Part shown: positions 19,083-28,069 of the stretch, piece after piece
How the letters are laid out: every line of letters starts with the position of its first letter
Numbering within the stretch: the first letter of the stretch is position 1
DNA from: Cupriavidus oxalaticus
GTDB taxonomy: Bacteria > Pseudomonadota > Gammaproteobacteria > Burkholderiales > Burkholderiaceae
Direction of reading: 5' to 3'
Length of the DNA stretch: 64,000 nt
Assembly: GCF_004768545.1 (NCBI RefSeq)
Contig: NZ_CP038636.1
Location: forward strand, 868,001 to 932,000
Translations under genes and position numbers: made by a program
Notes under the pieces: model-generated
Told to the model about the DNA's origin: nothing
What the model saw: the letters and a program-made list of their open reading frames with translations, nothing else
Database searches by the model: none

Positions 19083-19829
19083 ATGAACAAGCAACGCGTA
19101 GTCTTGATCACCGGGGGCATGGGCGGCCTGGGAGAAACCATTTCCACCAAGATGGCCGAGGCCGGCTACAGGGTGGCGGTGACTTATTCCCCTGGCAACA
19201 AGAGCCATGGCGAGTGGGTACAGCAAATGAAGGTGCGCGGGCATGACATCCTGGCCGTTCCGTGCGACGTGGCCGACATCGATTCGTGCGCGCAAGCCGT
19301 GGCCGCGGTGGCGGAACAGGCCGGCCCAATCGACGTCCTCATCAACAATGCCGGCATTACGCGCGACATGACCTTCAAGAAGATGGACAAGGTGAACTGG
19401 GACGCCGTGCTGCGCACCAACCTGGACAGCCTGTTCAACATGAGCAAACAGGTCGCCGACGGCATGGTCGAGCGCGGCTGGGGCCGGATCGTCAACGTGT
19501 CGTCGGTCAACGGCTCGAAAGGCGCCTTCGGCCAGACCAACTACTCGGCGGCGAAGGCCGGGGTGCATGGTTTCACTAAGGCGCTGGCGTTGGAAGTGGC
19601 CAGGAAAGGCGTCACTGTCAACACCATCTCGCCGGGCTACATCGGCACGAAGATGGTCACCGCTATTCCCGAAGAGATCTTGAGCACGAAGATCCTGCCG
19701 CAGATCCCGGTGGGCCGCCTGGGCAAGCCGGAGGAAGTGGCAGGCCTGATCATCTACCTGGCCTCGGACGAGGCGGCCTTCGTGACCGGCGCCAATATCG
19801 CCATCAACGGCGGCCAGCACATGCAGTGA
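19083..19829 (+). CDS. phaB: Acetoacetyl-CoA reductase
   Basis: A 248-residue short-chain dehydrogenase. It has the nucleotide motif [16 protein letters not shown], and the catalytic Ser and Tyr-x-x-x-Lys in NVSSVNG and YSAAKAG. It reduces acetoacetyl-CoA to (R)-3-hydroxybutyryl-CoA with NADPH, plausibly from the malic enzyme. The long open frame extends upstream in this GC-rich DNA, but ATG 19083 begins the conserved [12 protein letters not shown] start. It ends 62 bases before the next gene. Confidence 0.95.
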   Translation: MNKQRVVLITGGMGGLGETISTKMAEAGYRVAVTYSPGNKSHGEWVQQMKVRGHDILAVPCDVADIDSCAQAVAAVAEQAGPIDVLINNAGITRDMTFKKMDKVNWDAVLRTNLDSLFNMSKQVADGMVERGWGRIVNVSSVNGSKGAFGQTNYSAAKAGVHGFTKALALEVARKGVTVNTISPGYIGTKMVTAIPEEILSTKILPQIPVGRLGKPEEVAGLIIYLASDEAAFVTGANIAINGGQHMQ

Positions 19830-19891
19830 GCCAGCGGCGCAGCGATGGCAGCTATTCAACAAGACGCGACGAGACCTGGCAGGAGACAAAG

Positions 19892-20560
19892 ATGAACAAG
19901 ATGGTGATCGACCACGAGGCGCTGATCCAGCAGTTTGCGCAGGCTTCGGCGCAACAGGGCGAGTCCCTGCGCCAAGCGGTACACGAAGCGACCCTCAAGG
20001 CATTGCAGGGTCGCGACCTGACGGTACACAGCATTCAGGACGTACTGAACGGCATCACCCAGGCCGCTTCGGCCGGGGCGGCCATGAGCGGCCTGGCTGG
20101 ACCCGACCTTGAATCCATCCTGGCCGGGACGGTTCAGGGCATGGACGACGCCCTGGTGCAGGCGGTGGAAGCGAATCGCCGCGCGCTGCAGCAGATCGTC
20201 GACCAGGGCGCGCAACTGCGTGAGGCACACGTGAAGAAGGCATTGTCCGATATCGAGAAAATGGAAGACCTGCTGTTCTCCACCCTGGGCAAAGCGATCG
20301 GCGAAGCGGCGCAAACGGTCCAGGGGCCATGGTCGACCGTGCTGGAGGGCATGAAGCTCAAGGGCAGCGCGACTGGCACCAGTGCCGCCGCGGTCATCGA
20401 GCAACTGACCAGCCAAGCCCGCGCCATGGCGCGCGAGGGCCGTGCGCTCGGGCAAAGCACCACCGAGGCCTGGCTGCAGCACTACACCACCCTGGTCACC
20501 GGCGTGCTTATCGGCATGTCGAATGGCCTGAACGGGAATGCGGCTCCGCGCAAACCCTAA
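19892..20560 (+). CDS. Helical phasin-like protein of the PHB cluster
   Basis: A 222-residue protein, almost entirely predicted helix and rich in Ala, Gln and Glu. It has no signal peptide and no membrane segment strong enough to call. Heptad-like stretches occur around [22 protein letters not shown] do not recognise a catalytic motif. Position directly after phaCAB and amphipathic helix content suggest a granule-associated phasin-like role; I think similar proteins sit in PHB clusters of related bacteria but cannot confirm the family. AGGAGACAAAG precedes ATG 19892. Confidence 0.75.
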   Translation: MNKMVIDHEALIQQFAQASAQQGESLRQAVHEATLKALQGRDLTVHSIQDVLNGITQAASAGAAMSGLAGPDLESILAGTVQGMDDALVQAVEANRRALQQIVDQGAQLREAHVKKALSDIEKMEDLLFSTLGKAIGEAAQTVQGPWSTVLEGMKLKGSATGTSAAAVIEQLTSQARAMAREGRALGQSTTEAWLQHYTTLVTGVLIGMSNGLNGNAAPRKP

Positions 20561-20595
20561 CAGTGGCGTCGTCGCGCCATACGCGGCAAACGGAC

Positions 20596-20613
20596 GCTGC
20601 GCTATCGCGCAGC
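20596..20613 (+). terminator. Hairpin between the PHB block and cydAB
   Basis: GCTGCGC and GCGCAGC pair in a 7-bp stem with loop TATC. No strong T-run follows. It may partly separate transcription of the PHB genes from cydAB. Confidence 0.4.
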
Positions 20614-20647
20614 GCCCCATTTACCTCGACGGAGGAGACCCGGACAC

Positions 20648-22051
20648 ATGGATCCCATCCTGCTGGCACGCATGCAGTTCGCGGCCAACATCACCTTCCA
20701 CATCCTGTTCCCGACCATTAGCATCGGCATGGGCTGGCTACTGCTGTTTTTCCGCTGGCGCTATCTTTCCAGCGACAAGCCAGTGGTCCGCCAGGCGTGG
20801 CTGAACGCCTATCGCTTCTGGACCAAGGTGTTTGCCCTGACGTTCGCGCTTGGCGTGGTCAGCGGCATCACCATGAGTTTCCAGTTTGGCACCAACTGGC
20901 CGGGGTTCATGGAAACGGTGGGCAATGTCGCCGGCCCCCTCCTCGCGTATGAGGTGCTGACGGCATTCTTCCTGGAAGCCGGCTTTCTCGGCGTGATGCT
21001 GTTCGGGCACGGCAAGGTGAGCGAGCGCGTCCACCTGATGTCGACCTTCTTCGTCGCGTTCGGCACCACGCTCAGCGCCTTCTGGATCCTGGCCCTGAAC
21101 TCCTGGATGCAGACCCCGCAGGGCTACGAGATCGTCAATGGGGAGTTCCATGTCAGGAGCTGGATCGAAGTCATCTTCAACCCCTCCTTCCCTTATCGCC
21201 TTGCCCACATGCTGCTGGCATCCGCACTGACCTGCGCCTTCCTGCTCGCCGGCCTGAGTGCCTGGCAATTGCTCAAGGGCACCGGGCAGCTGTCCGCCCC
21301 CAGGGTGCTGCGCGTCGGGCTGACGCTCGCCGCCGCCGCCATTCCGCTGCAGATCGCTGTCGGCGACATGCATGGCCTGAACACCCTCCGACACCAGCCG
21401 CAGAAGATCGCGGCAATGGAGGGCGTCTGGGACACTGAGCGCGGAGCGCCCTTGCTGCTCTTCGCAATACCCGACGAGACGTTGCGGACCAACCATGCTT
21501 CGGTCGGGATCCCGAAGCTCGCCAGCCTGATCCTGACGCATCGCCTCGACGGCGAGATTCGCGGCTTGGACACCTTCGGCCACGCCCATCCGCCCGTGCT
21601 GCCAATGTTTTTCGCGTTCCGCGTGATGGTCGGCGTGGGCGTGCTGATGCTGGCGGCGAGCTGGCTCGGCTGGTGGCTGTACCGCCGCGCTGCCTGGCAG
21701 CCCCAACGCCTGCCGCGCGCACTGCTGTGGGGGCTTGCAGGCATGACATTCTCCGGCTGGATTGCCACGGTAGCCGGATGGTATGTCACGGAAGTCGGAC
21801 GCCAGCCCTTCATCGTCCACGGACTGGTGCGCACTGCCGACGTGGCATCGAACGTGCCGGCCCCGCATATCGCCCTGACGCTGTCGCTGTTCGTCAGCGT
21901 CTATCTCGCGCTGATCGTCGCCTATGTCAGCGTGCTGAAGTACCTGGCGGAAAAGCCGGAGGAAACGCCTGCAAGCGACCCCGCCCAGCAGCCCTCCATA
22001 CCGTCTGGCACGATACCGCCGCGGATCTTGCCGAGCGGGAGCACATCATGA
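20648..22051 (+). CDS. cydA: Cytochrome bd-type quinol oxidase subunit I
   Basis: A 467-residue, nine-helix subunit that binds the hemes and oxidises quinol. Recognisable parts are the start MDPILLARMQFAANITFHIL, the GINTLRHQP-like segment (here GLNTLRHQPQKIAAMEG) and GWYVTEVGRQPFIV. The quinol-loop region is short, typical of the cyanide-insensitive (CIO) branch rather than E. coli CydA. A strong GGAGGAGACC ribosome site precedes ATG 20648. It overlaps cydB by four bases. Confidence 0.94.
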   Translation: MDPILLARMQFAANITFHILFPTISIGMGWLLLFFRWRYLSSDKPVVRQAWLNAYRFWTKVFALTFALGVVSGITMSFQFGTNWPGFMETVGNVAGPLLAYEVLTAFFLEAGFLGVMLFGHGKVSERVHLMSTFFVAFGTTLSAFWILALNSWMQTPQGYEIVNGEFHVRSWIEVIFNPSFPYRLAHMLLASALTCAFLLAGLSAWQLLKGTGQLSAPRVLRVGLTLAAAAIPLQIAVGDMHGLNTLRHQPQKIAAMEGVWDTERGAPLLLFAIPDETLRTNHASVGIPKLASLILTHRLDGEIRGLDTFGHAHPPVLPMFFAFRVMVGVGVLMLAASWLGWWLYRRAAWQPQRLPRALLWGLAGMTFSGWIATVAGWYVTEVGRQPFIVHGLVRTADVASNVPAPHIALTLSLFVSVYLALIVAYVSVLKYLAEKPEETPASDPAQQPSIPSGTIPPRILPSGSTS

Positions 22052-23052
22052 GCTGGATGCGTTTCGACGACGCCCTGCCCGTCATCTTCATGGCATTGAT
22101 GGGCCTGGCCATGCTGGTCTATGTGATCAGCGACGGCTACGACCTCGGCGTCGGCATGCTGATGCACCGGGCCACGCCCGCCGAAAAGGATGTGATGGTG
22201 GCCTCGATCGGCCCTTTCTGGGACGCCAACGAAACCTGGCTGGTGCTGGGCGTCGGCATCCTGCTAGTGGCTTTCCCCAAGGCGCACGGATTGATCTTGA
22301 CGGAGCTCTACCTGCCAGTCACGCTAATGCTGGTCGGCCTGATCCTGCGCGGCGTAGCCTTCGATTTCCGGGTCAAGGTGAAGAGCGCGCGCAAGCCGAC
22401 ATGGGACAGACTTTTTCTCGCGGGTTCTACCATGGCCTCCGTTGCACAGGGCTGGATGCTGGGCCGCTACATCAGTGGTTTTGGCAACGGTTGGAACTAC
22501 CCTCTATTCGCGGCCGCGATCGCCGCCGCGCTGCCGATGGCCTATGTGCTGCTTGGCGCGTGCTGGCTCATCATGAAGACCGAAGGCGAGTTGCAGCAGC
22601 GCGCCGTGCAGTGGGCGAAGACCGCATGGCTGCCGATGGCATGCGGGCTTGCCCTGATCTCCGTGGCGACGCCATGGATCAGCGCCGTCGTCCGGGAACG
22701 CTGGTTCGTACTGCCGCAGATCATTGCATTGCTCGCCATCCCGATGGCGACCGGCATCATGCTGATGGCAGTGCGCCTGCTGCTGAACACCCGGTTGGTG
22801 CGTGGGCCGGTCGCCTGGCTCCCCTTCGTGTTGCTGATCGCCGTCTTTGTGCTCAGCTTCCTCGGCTTGGCCTACAGCATCTTCCCCTTCGTCGTGATCC
22901 ACCGCCTGACGATCTGGCAAGCCGCCAGCAGCCCGGAGGCCCTGCGAGTCATCCTGGCTGGCGTTTGTATCTCGGTACCGGCCATCGCCGGCTACACCGT
23001 GTTCTCATACCGCGTGTTCCGTGGCAAGACACGCGCACTCCGCTACGCTTAG
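22048..23052 (+). CDS. cydB: Cytochrome bd-type quinol oxidase subunit II
   Basis: A 334-residue membrane subunit with SDGYDLGVGML and WDANETWLVLGVGILLVAFP near the N-terminus, the CydB hallmarks. Start ATG 22048 lies in the ATGA overlap with cydA, implying coupled translation. No small CydX-like gene was found after it. A bd oxidase with an NDH-2 gives a low-proton-yield, oxygen-scavenging chain, fitting NADH disposal during PHB formation at low oxygen. Confidence 0.93.
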   Translation: MSWMRFDDALPVIFMALMGLAMLVYVISDGYDLGVGMLMHRATPAEKDVMVASIGPFWDANETWLVLGVGILLVAFPKAHGLILTELYLPVTLMLVGLILRGVAFDFRVKVKSARKPTWDRLFLAGSTMASVAQGWMLGRYISGFGNGWNYPLFAAAIAAALPMAYVLLGACWLIMKTEGELQQRAVQWAKTAWLPMACGLALISVATPWISAVVRERWFVLPQIIALLAIPMATGIMLMAVRLLLNTRLVRGPVAWLPFVLLIAVFVLSFLGLAYSIFPFVVIHRLTIWQAASSPEALRVILAGVCISVPAIAGYTVFSYRVFRGKTRALRYA

Positions 23053-23093
23053 GCACCCATGATGCTGCATCGCCACACAACGCAAGATAGTGG

Positions 23094-23111
23094 CCCGGGT
23101 TATTACCCGGG
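23094..23111 (+). terminator. Hairpin after cydB
   Basis: CCCGGGT and ACCCGGG form a 7-bp GC-rich stem with loop TATT, 42 bases after the cydB stop. There is no T-run. It likely marks the end of the cyd unit before dctB. Confidence 0.5.
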
Positions 23112-23244
23112 TGCCGGCTGGCTGGATTCCGGCAGTACACTGCAACATCCTGACTTGCGTCAGAACGAACAAGCATTCATCGACCCCAACCTCGGGAATT
23201 CACTATCCGGCGAGTCCAATGACCGCGGAGAAAGGGCACGCGAC

Positions 23245-25017
23245 ATGAATCGTGGCCGTATGCGCATAGGCATCTGGGGCAGCATGGCATTGGCGGCGAT
23301 CGCGCTGTCCGTGTGGCTCGCCTATGCCATGGCGTTGCGCGCCGGCCTCGAGCAGTTGCGCGTCGCCGGGCAGCATCGCCTCGATGTCGTCGCCGCGCGA
23401 CTGGACGGCGAACTGTCCCGCTTCGATTACCTGCCCTCGCTGCTCGAGTCCACCACGGATGTCTTCGAACTGCTTGCCCGGCCCGACGACGCGTCGCTCA
23501 AGCAGCATGTTAGCGGCTACCTGCACGGCATCACCGCAACCGCCGGTGCCGACAACCTGTACGTCACTCAGCGCTCCGGCATGACCCTTGCCGCCGCAGA
23601 CTGGAACCAGCCGGGTACGCCGGTAGGCGCAGATCTGTCGTTCCGCCCGTATATGCGGGATGCGCTGGAACACGGGTATGGTCGCTTCTACGGCGTGGGG
23701 TTTACCTCCGGACGTCCCGGCTACTACCTTGCCTTTGCCCTGCGGCAGGACGGCGTGCAGCGCGGCGTCGCCACCGTCAAGGTCAACCTTGACGCAGTGG
23801 AACGAAACTGGGTCCAGATCCCGGGCAAAGTGCTTGTGGTGGACGCCCGCGACGTCGTGATCCTGGCCTCGCTGCCGCAGTGGAGATTGCGTCCGCTGGC
23901 GCCATTGACGGCAGCCATGCTGGCCGAGGCCGCACGCGCGCGCACCTATGGCAAGTCGGACCTGATGCCGCTGGACTGGCAGGTCCGCTCCCGGTTGGAC
24001 CAACATACCACCCGCGTACGCCTGGACAGCGTGGAGTACCTCGCGTCCGAACGCACAGTGAACCACGGCCTGTGGCGAATCGTGCTGCTGGACGACGAGC
24101 TGCCGGCGCGCACCCTCGCCCGCAACGCCGCCATCGGCGCGCTGCTGGCCGGCATGGTGCTGTTTCTGCTGATCCTGGTGGTGGCGCAGCGCCGGCGAGC
24201 CGCCCAGCAGCAAATGGCGGCGCAGCGCGCGCTGCGTGAGGCGCACGACAGCCTGGAGGGCAAGGTGCTTGAACGGACCGCCGAGTTGCGGGCGCTGCAG
24301 AACGACCTCGTCCACGCCGGCAAACTGGCTGCACTGGGACAAATGTCCGCCGGGATCGTGCATGAGCTGAACCAACCCCTGGCGGCGATGCGCACGCTGT
24401 CTGACAACGCCGCGGTGTTACTGGAGCATGGCCGGTTCGGCGATGCCGCTGGCAACCTGCGCCGCATCGCCAACCTGATCGGGCGCGTGGCCCGACTCAC
24501 CCAGCAGCTCAAGGCCTTTGCCCACAAGACCCAGGCGCCCTTGCGGCCGGTCGCGATGCACCAGGTGATCCAGGACGCGTTGTTTGTGGTGACCGCCCGC
24601 TTGCGCGAGCTCGATGTCAACGTCGACGTCGCGGCGACGAACGACGACTTCTGCGTCCTGGCCGACGAGCCCCGGCTGGAACAGGTCCTGGTCAACCTGT
24701 TGGGCAATGCCGCCGACGCCTTGTCAGGTGCCACCGTGCGGAAATTGGAGATCGGCATGGCCCAATGCGAAGGCCAATGCGTACTAACCATCCGCGACTC
24801 CGGACCAGGCATTCATCCAGACGTGCTTCCGCGGCTGTTCGAGCCTTTCGTGACGACCAAGCCGGCCGGCAAGGGTCTCGGACTCGGCCTGATGATCTCG
24901 GCGCATATCGTGCGCGAGTTCGGCGGTCGCATGTATGCCCAAAACCTGCCGCCCGGAGGCGCCGAACTCGTCGTCGAACTACCGCTCGCGCCGCCGACCC
25001 AAGGGGAACATCAATGA
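23245..25017 (+). CDS. dctB: C4-dicarboxylate sensor histidine kinase DctB
   Basis: A 590-residue membrane kinase. TM1 is at about residues 8-30, followed by a periplasmic double-Cache-type sensor (about 31-290, with FYGVGFTSGRPGYYLAFAL), TM2 near 295-315 and a coiled coil (QRALREAHDSLEGKVLERTA). The HisKA domain has H373 in GIVHELNQPLAAM, and the ATPase domain shows LVNLLGNAADAL and GKGLGLGLMIS. Known DctB proteins sense malate, fumarate or succinate. ATG 23245 follows GGAGAAAGGG. It overlaps dctD by four bases. Confidence 0.9.
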   Translation: MNRGRMRIGIWGSMALAAIALSVWLAYAMALRAGLEQLRVAGQHRLDVVAARLDGELSRFDYLPSLLESTTDVFELLARPDDASLKQHVSGYLHGITATAGADNLYVTQRSGMTLAAADWNQPGTPVGADLSFRPYMRDALEHGYGRFYGVGFTSGRPGYYLAFALRQDGVQRGVATVKVNLDAVERNWVQIPGKVLVVDARDVVILASLPQWRLRPLAPLTAAMLAEAARARTYGKSDLMPLDWQVRSRLDQHTTRVRLDSVEYLASERTVNHGLWRIVLLDDELPARTLARNAAIGALLAGMVLFLLILVVAQRRRAAQQQMAAQRALREAHDSLEGKVLERTAELRALQNDLVHAGKLAALGQMSAGIVHELNQPLAAMRTLSDNAAVLLEHGRFGDAAGNLRRIANLIGRVARLTQQLKAFAHKTQAPLRPVAMHQVIQDALFVVTARLRELDVNVDVAATNDDFCVLADEPRLEQVLVNLLGNAADALSGATVRKLEIGMAQCEGQCVLTIRDSGPGIHPDVLPRLFEPFVTTKPAGKGLGLGLMISAHIVREFGGRMYAQNLPPGGAELVVELPLAPPTQGEHQ

Positions 25018-26372
25018 GCGACACCCATCCCATCCGCGTAATTTTCGTCGAGGACGAAGAGGATGTGCTGATTGGCAGTTCGCAGGCGCTCGAACTGGCC
25101 GGTTTCACAGTCGACGGGTTCGCCTCCGTAGAGCAGGCGCGCGCCAGCGTCAGCATCGGTGTGCCTGCCGTAGTGGTATGCGACGTCAGGCTGCCGGGCA
25201 TGACCGGCGTGACCTGGCTCAGCGAGCTTCAGGGCATAGACGCCGACCTGCCTGTCATCCTGGTGACAGGCCATGGCGACATCTCCATGGCCGTGCGCGC
25301 CATGCGCCAGGGCGCATACGACTTTATCGAGAAGCCGTGCTCATCCGACCACCTGGTGTCCGTGGTCAGGCGGGCTGCCGACCGGCGCAAGCTGAGCCTG
25401 GAGGTGCTGGGCCTGCGCGAGCAACTGGACGGCTGGCGCGGCATCCAGGCGTGCCTGATCGGCCGTTCGGCCCAGATGGAGCGCGTGCGTCGCGCGGTCC
25501 GCGCGCTTGCCGATGCGCCTGCCGACGTGGTGATCTACGGCGAGACAGGCACGGGCAAGGATCTCGTCGCGCGCTGCCTGCATGACCACAGCGCACGGCG
25601 CGCCGCCAATTTTGTGCCGTTGAACTGCGGCGGCCTGCCCGAGTCGCTGGCCGAAAGCGAACTATTCGGGCACGAGGTGGGATCGTTTACCGGCGCGACA
25701 CGCCGACGCTGCGGCAAGTTCGAGCACGCCCAGGGTGGTACGCTGTTCCTCGATGAAATCGAGAGCATGCCATTGTCGGTACAGGTCAAATTCCTGCGCG
25801 CGCTGCAGGAGCGCTCTATCGAGCGCGTGGGATCGAATGAGCCCATCCAAGTCGATTGCCGCGTGATCGCCGCCAGCAAAGAAGATCTGAAGCTTCTCAG
25901 CGAGCAAAAGAAATTTCGCGCTGACCTGTACTATCGCATCGGCGTCGCCTTCATTGACCTACCACCATTGCGTGAGCGCCGTGAAGATATCCCGCTGCTG
26001 TTCGAGCATCTGATCCTGCAGGCGGCGACACGCTTTGGCCGTCCGGCACCCGTGCTCGAGAGCGCCCAGTTCGACCTGCTGCTGTCCCATTCATGGCCCG
26101 GAAACGTGCGCGAACTGCGCAACGTCGCAGACCGCTTCGTGCTCGGGCTGCTGTCTGACGACTTCGACCTGCACCACAGCCACGGCGAACGGTGCCACAG
26201 CCTGCCCGAACAGCTCGAACAGTTCGAACGTGTCGTTGTCACGGAAGAACTGAAGCGCCACAACTTCGACGTTGCCGCTACCGCGACAGCGCTTTCCGTC
26301 CCCAAGCAGACGTTGTACTCCAAGCTCCGCCGGCTCCATATCGCCTATGACAAGGAGCAGTCGGAAGAGTGA
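25014..26372 (+). CDS. dctD: Sigma-54-dependent response regulator DctD
   Basis: A 452-residue NtrC-family activator: receiver domain (residues 8-120, phospho-acceptor D57 in VCDVRLPG), AAA+ domain (about 145-385, Walker A GETGTGKD, Walker B GGTLFLDEIE) and a C-terminal Fis-type HTH (VAATATALSVPKQTLYSKLR). The sigma-54 contact loop, usually GAFTGA, reads GSFTGA at residues 223-228. It overlaps dctB by four bases, so a cognate pair is expected. Likely targets in the window are the sigma-54 promoter of aceE (3792) and perhaps aspA (710). Confidence 0.92.
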   Translation: MSDTHPIRVIFVEDEEDVLIGSSQALELAGFTVDGFASVEQARASVSIGVPAVVVCDVRLPGMTGVTWLSELQGIDADLPVILVTGHGDISMAVRAMRQGAYDFIEKPCSSDHLVSVVRRAADRRKLSLEVLGLREQLDGWRGIQACLIGRSAQMERVRRAVRALADAPADVVIYGETGTGKDLVARCLHDHSARRAANFVPLNCGGLPESLAESELFGHEVGSFTGATRRRCGKFEHAQGGTLFLDEIESMPLSVQVKFLRALQERSIERVGSNEPIQVDCRVIAASKEDLKLLSEQKKFRADLYYRIGVAFIDLPPLRERREDIPLLFEHLILQAATRFGRPAPVLESAQFDLLLSHSWPGNVRELRNVADRFVLGLLSDDFDLHHSHGERCHSLPEQLEQFERVVVTEELKRHNFDVAATATALSVPKQTLYSKLRRLHIAYDKEQSEE

Positions 26373-26474
26373 TCGTCGTGCATGAGCCACCGGCTGATGC
26401 CACCGATCCGAACTGCGAATTCGCGTGATCGCGGGCTCGTCGGCTCGATGCATACACGCGTTCGCGCTCATCCC

Positions 26475-26495
26475 GCGGGCCCGGCGCAGGCCCGC
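26475..26495 (+). terminator. Hairpin after dctD
   Basis: GCGGGCC and GGCCCGC form a 7-bp stem around a 7-base loop, 100 bases after the dctD stop and 44 bases before phaZ. It lacks a clear T-run but separates the two transcription units. Confidence 0.5.
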
Positions 26496-26539
26496 TGTTC
26501 AGACCCGCCGTTTCGGGTCATTTCCACAGGGTATTTCTC

Positions 26540-27781
26540 ATGCTTTACCAACTCCACGAACTCAAGAGCGCGATGCTGCTGCCCCTTACTGCCCTGGCTC
26601 AGGCATCGTCGCGGACCTTTACCAACCCGCTCAGTCCTCTCTCACTGACGCCGGGTGCCAACAGGCTGGCAGCCGGCTACGAGTTGCTGTACCGGCTCGG
26701 CAAGGACTACAAGAAGCCGGCTTTCGACATCAGGTCGGTGCAATGCCACGGGCGGGAAGTTCCTGTCGTGGAGCAGGTCATTGTCGAGAAGCCCTTCTGC
26801 CGATTGCTGCGCTTCAAGCGCTACGCCGATGATGCCGCTACCATCCAGCTGCTCAAGGACGACCCGGTGGTGCTGGTCTGCGCACCATTGTCCGGCCACC
26901 ATGCCACGCTGCTGCGCGACACCGTCCGGACCTTGCTGCAGCACCATAAGGTGTATGTGACGGACTGGGTCGATGCCCGCATGGTGCCGGTCGAAGACGG
27001 TACCTTCCACCTCACGGACTATGTGCATTACGTCCAGGAATTCATCCGCCACATCGGCGCGGACAACCTGCATGTCATTTCCGTCTGCCAGCCTGCCGTA
27101 CCCGTGCTGGCGGCGATCGCATTGCAGGCATCGGCCGGCGAGACCACACCGCGGACGATGACCATGATGGGCGGACCGATCGACGCGCGCCGCAGCCCAA
27201 CCGCCGTGAATGCGCTAGCGACCGACAAGTCATTCGAATGGTTCGAGAACAACGTGATCCATACCGTGCCGGCCAACTATCCGGGTCATGGCCGCAAGGT
27301 TTATCCGGGGTTCCTGCAGCACGCCGGCTTCGTGGCGACGAACCCCGACCGGCACCTGTCAGCGCATTACAACTATTATCGCAATCTTGTCGACGGAGAT
27401 ATGGACGATGCGGCGGCACACGTGCGCTTCTACGATGAATACAATGCCGTCCTCGACATGGCCGCCGAGTATTACCTGGATACGATTCGCGACGTGTTCC
27501 AGGAGTTCCGGCTGGCCAGGGGTACCTGGGAGATTGCAGGTAAACAGGTGCGCCCGCAGGACATCAGAGAGGCCGCGTTGCTGACCATCGAAGGGGAACT
27601 GGACGACATCACCGGGTCAGGCCAGACCGCAGCGGCGCACGACTTGTGCTCGGGCATTCCCGGCACGCGCAAGCAGCATATCACCGCCGCCGGGTGCGGC
27701 CACTATGGCATCTTCTCTGGCCGCCGCTGGCGCGAGGAGATCTATCCGCAGCTGCGCGGCTTTATCGCCAGCCATGGGTGA
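26540..27781 (+). CDS. phaZ: Intracellular polyhydroxybutyrate depolymerase
   Basis: A 413-residue alpha/beta-hydrolase of the short-chain intracellular PHB depolymerase family. The nucleophile is a cysteine, C183 in ISVCQPAVPV, the same number as in the characterised C. necator PhaZ1. The C-terminal histidine is in AAGCGHYGIFSGRRWREEI and the start MLYQLHELKSAML is typical. It releases 3-hydroxybutyrate units from native granules. A degradation gene beside phaCAB suggests the island handles storage both ways. Confidence 0.93.
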   Translation: MLYQLHELKSAMLLPLTALAQASSRTFTNPLSPLSLTPGANRLAAGYELLYRLGKDYKKPAFDIRSVQCHGREVPVVEQVIVEKPFCRLLRFKRYADDAATIQLLKDDPVVLVCAPLSGHHATLLRDTVRTLLQHHKVYVTDWVDARMVPVEDGTFHLTDYVHYVQEFIRHIGADNLHVISVCQPAVPVLAAIALQASAGETTPRTMTMMGGPIDARRSPTAVNALATDKSFEWFENNVIHTVPANYPGHGRKVYPGFLQHAGFVATNPDRHLSAHYNYYRNLVDGDMDDAAAHVRFYDEYNAVLDMAAEYYLDTIRDVFQEFRLARGTWEIAGKQVRPQDIREAALLTIEGELDDITGSGQTAAAHDLCSGIPGTRKQHITAAGCGHYGIFSGRRWREEIYPQLRGFIASHG

Positions 27782-27867
27782 AAGCCAGGATCAGGATCCG
27801 GGAATGCCGCCTTGCCGCTATGGCGACAAGGCACTCCCTCTAGCACTAATGCAGTTCGGATAAGCAT

Positions 27868-27955
27868 CGTCGCCCCGGCGAAGGCGGCAACCCAATGACT
27901 TATCCCGAAGGGGACATGAAAGACGCTGAATTCCCGCCCTCGCTGGAATGACGGA
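27868..27955. repeat. REP-like inverted repeat pair
   Basis: Two diverged copies of an intergenic unit face each other. The left arm (27868-27895) contains CCCCGGCGAAGGCGG and the right arm (27926-27955) contains CCCGCCCTCGCTGGAATGACGG. Both resemble the widespread CATTCCCGCGAAGGCGGGAATG repeat type seen between genes of many proteobacteria. It marks the boundary between the PHB/dct island and the next cluster. Confidence 0.55.
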
Positions 27956-28009
27956 CGCCGTTAAAATCATATTTTGACGGCATTATCCATACAGCACTGC
28001 CGGTTATCG

Positions 28010-28066
28010 GGGCACAAAGCAGAAGGACGGAGGCGAGGCTCCGTCCTTCTGTCCCGGTTGTGCCCC
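28010..28066 (-). terminator. Long stem-loop after the binding-protein gene
   Basis: AGAAGGACGGAG (28021-28032) and CTCCGTCCTTCT (28039-28050) pair perfectly over 12 bp with a 6-base loop. An outer pair GGGGCACAA (28010-28018) / TTGTGCCCC (28058-28066) extends the structure. It lies directly after the stop of the - strand gene at 28070. The T-run is poor, so termination could be assisted or bidirectional. Confidence 0.7.
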
Positions 28067-28069
28067 AGG

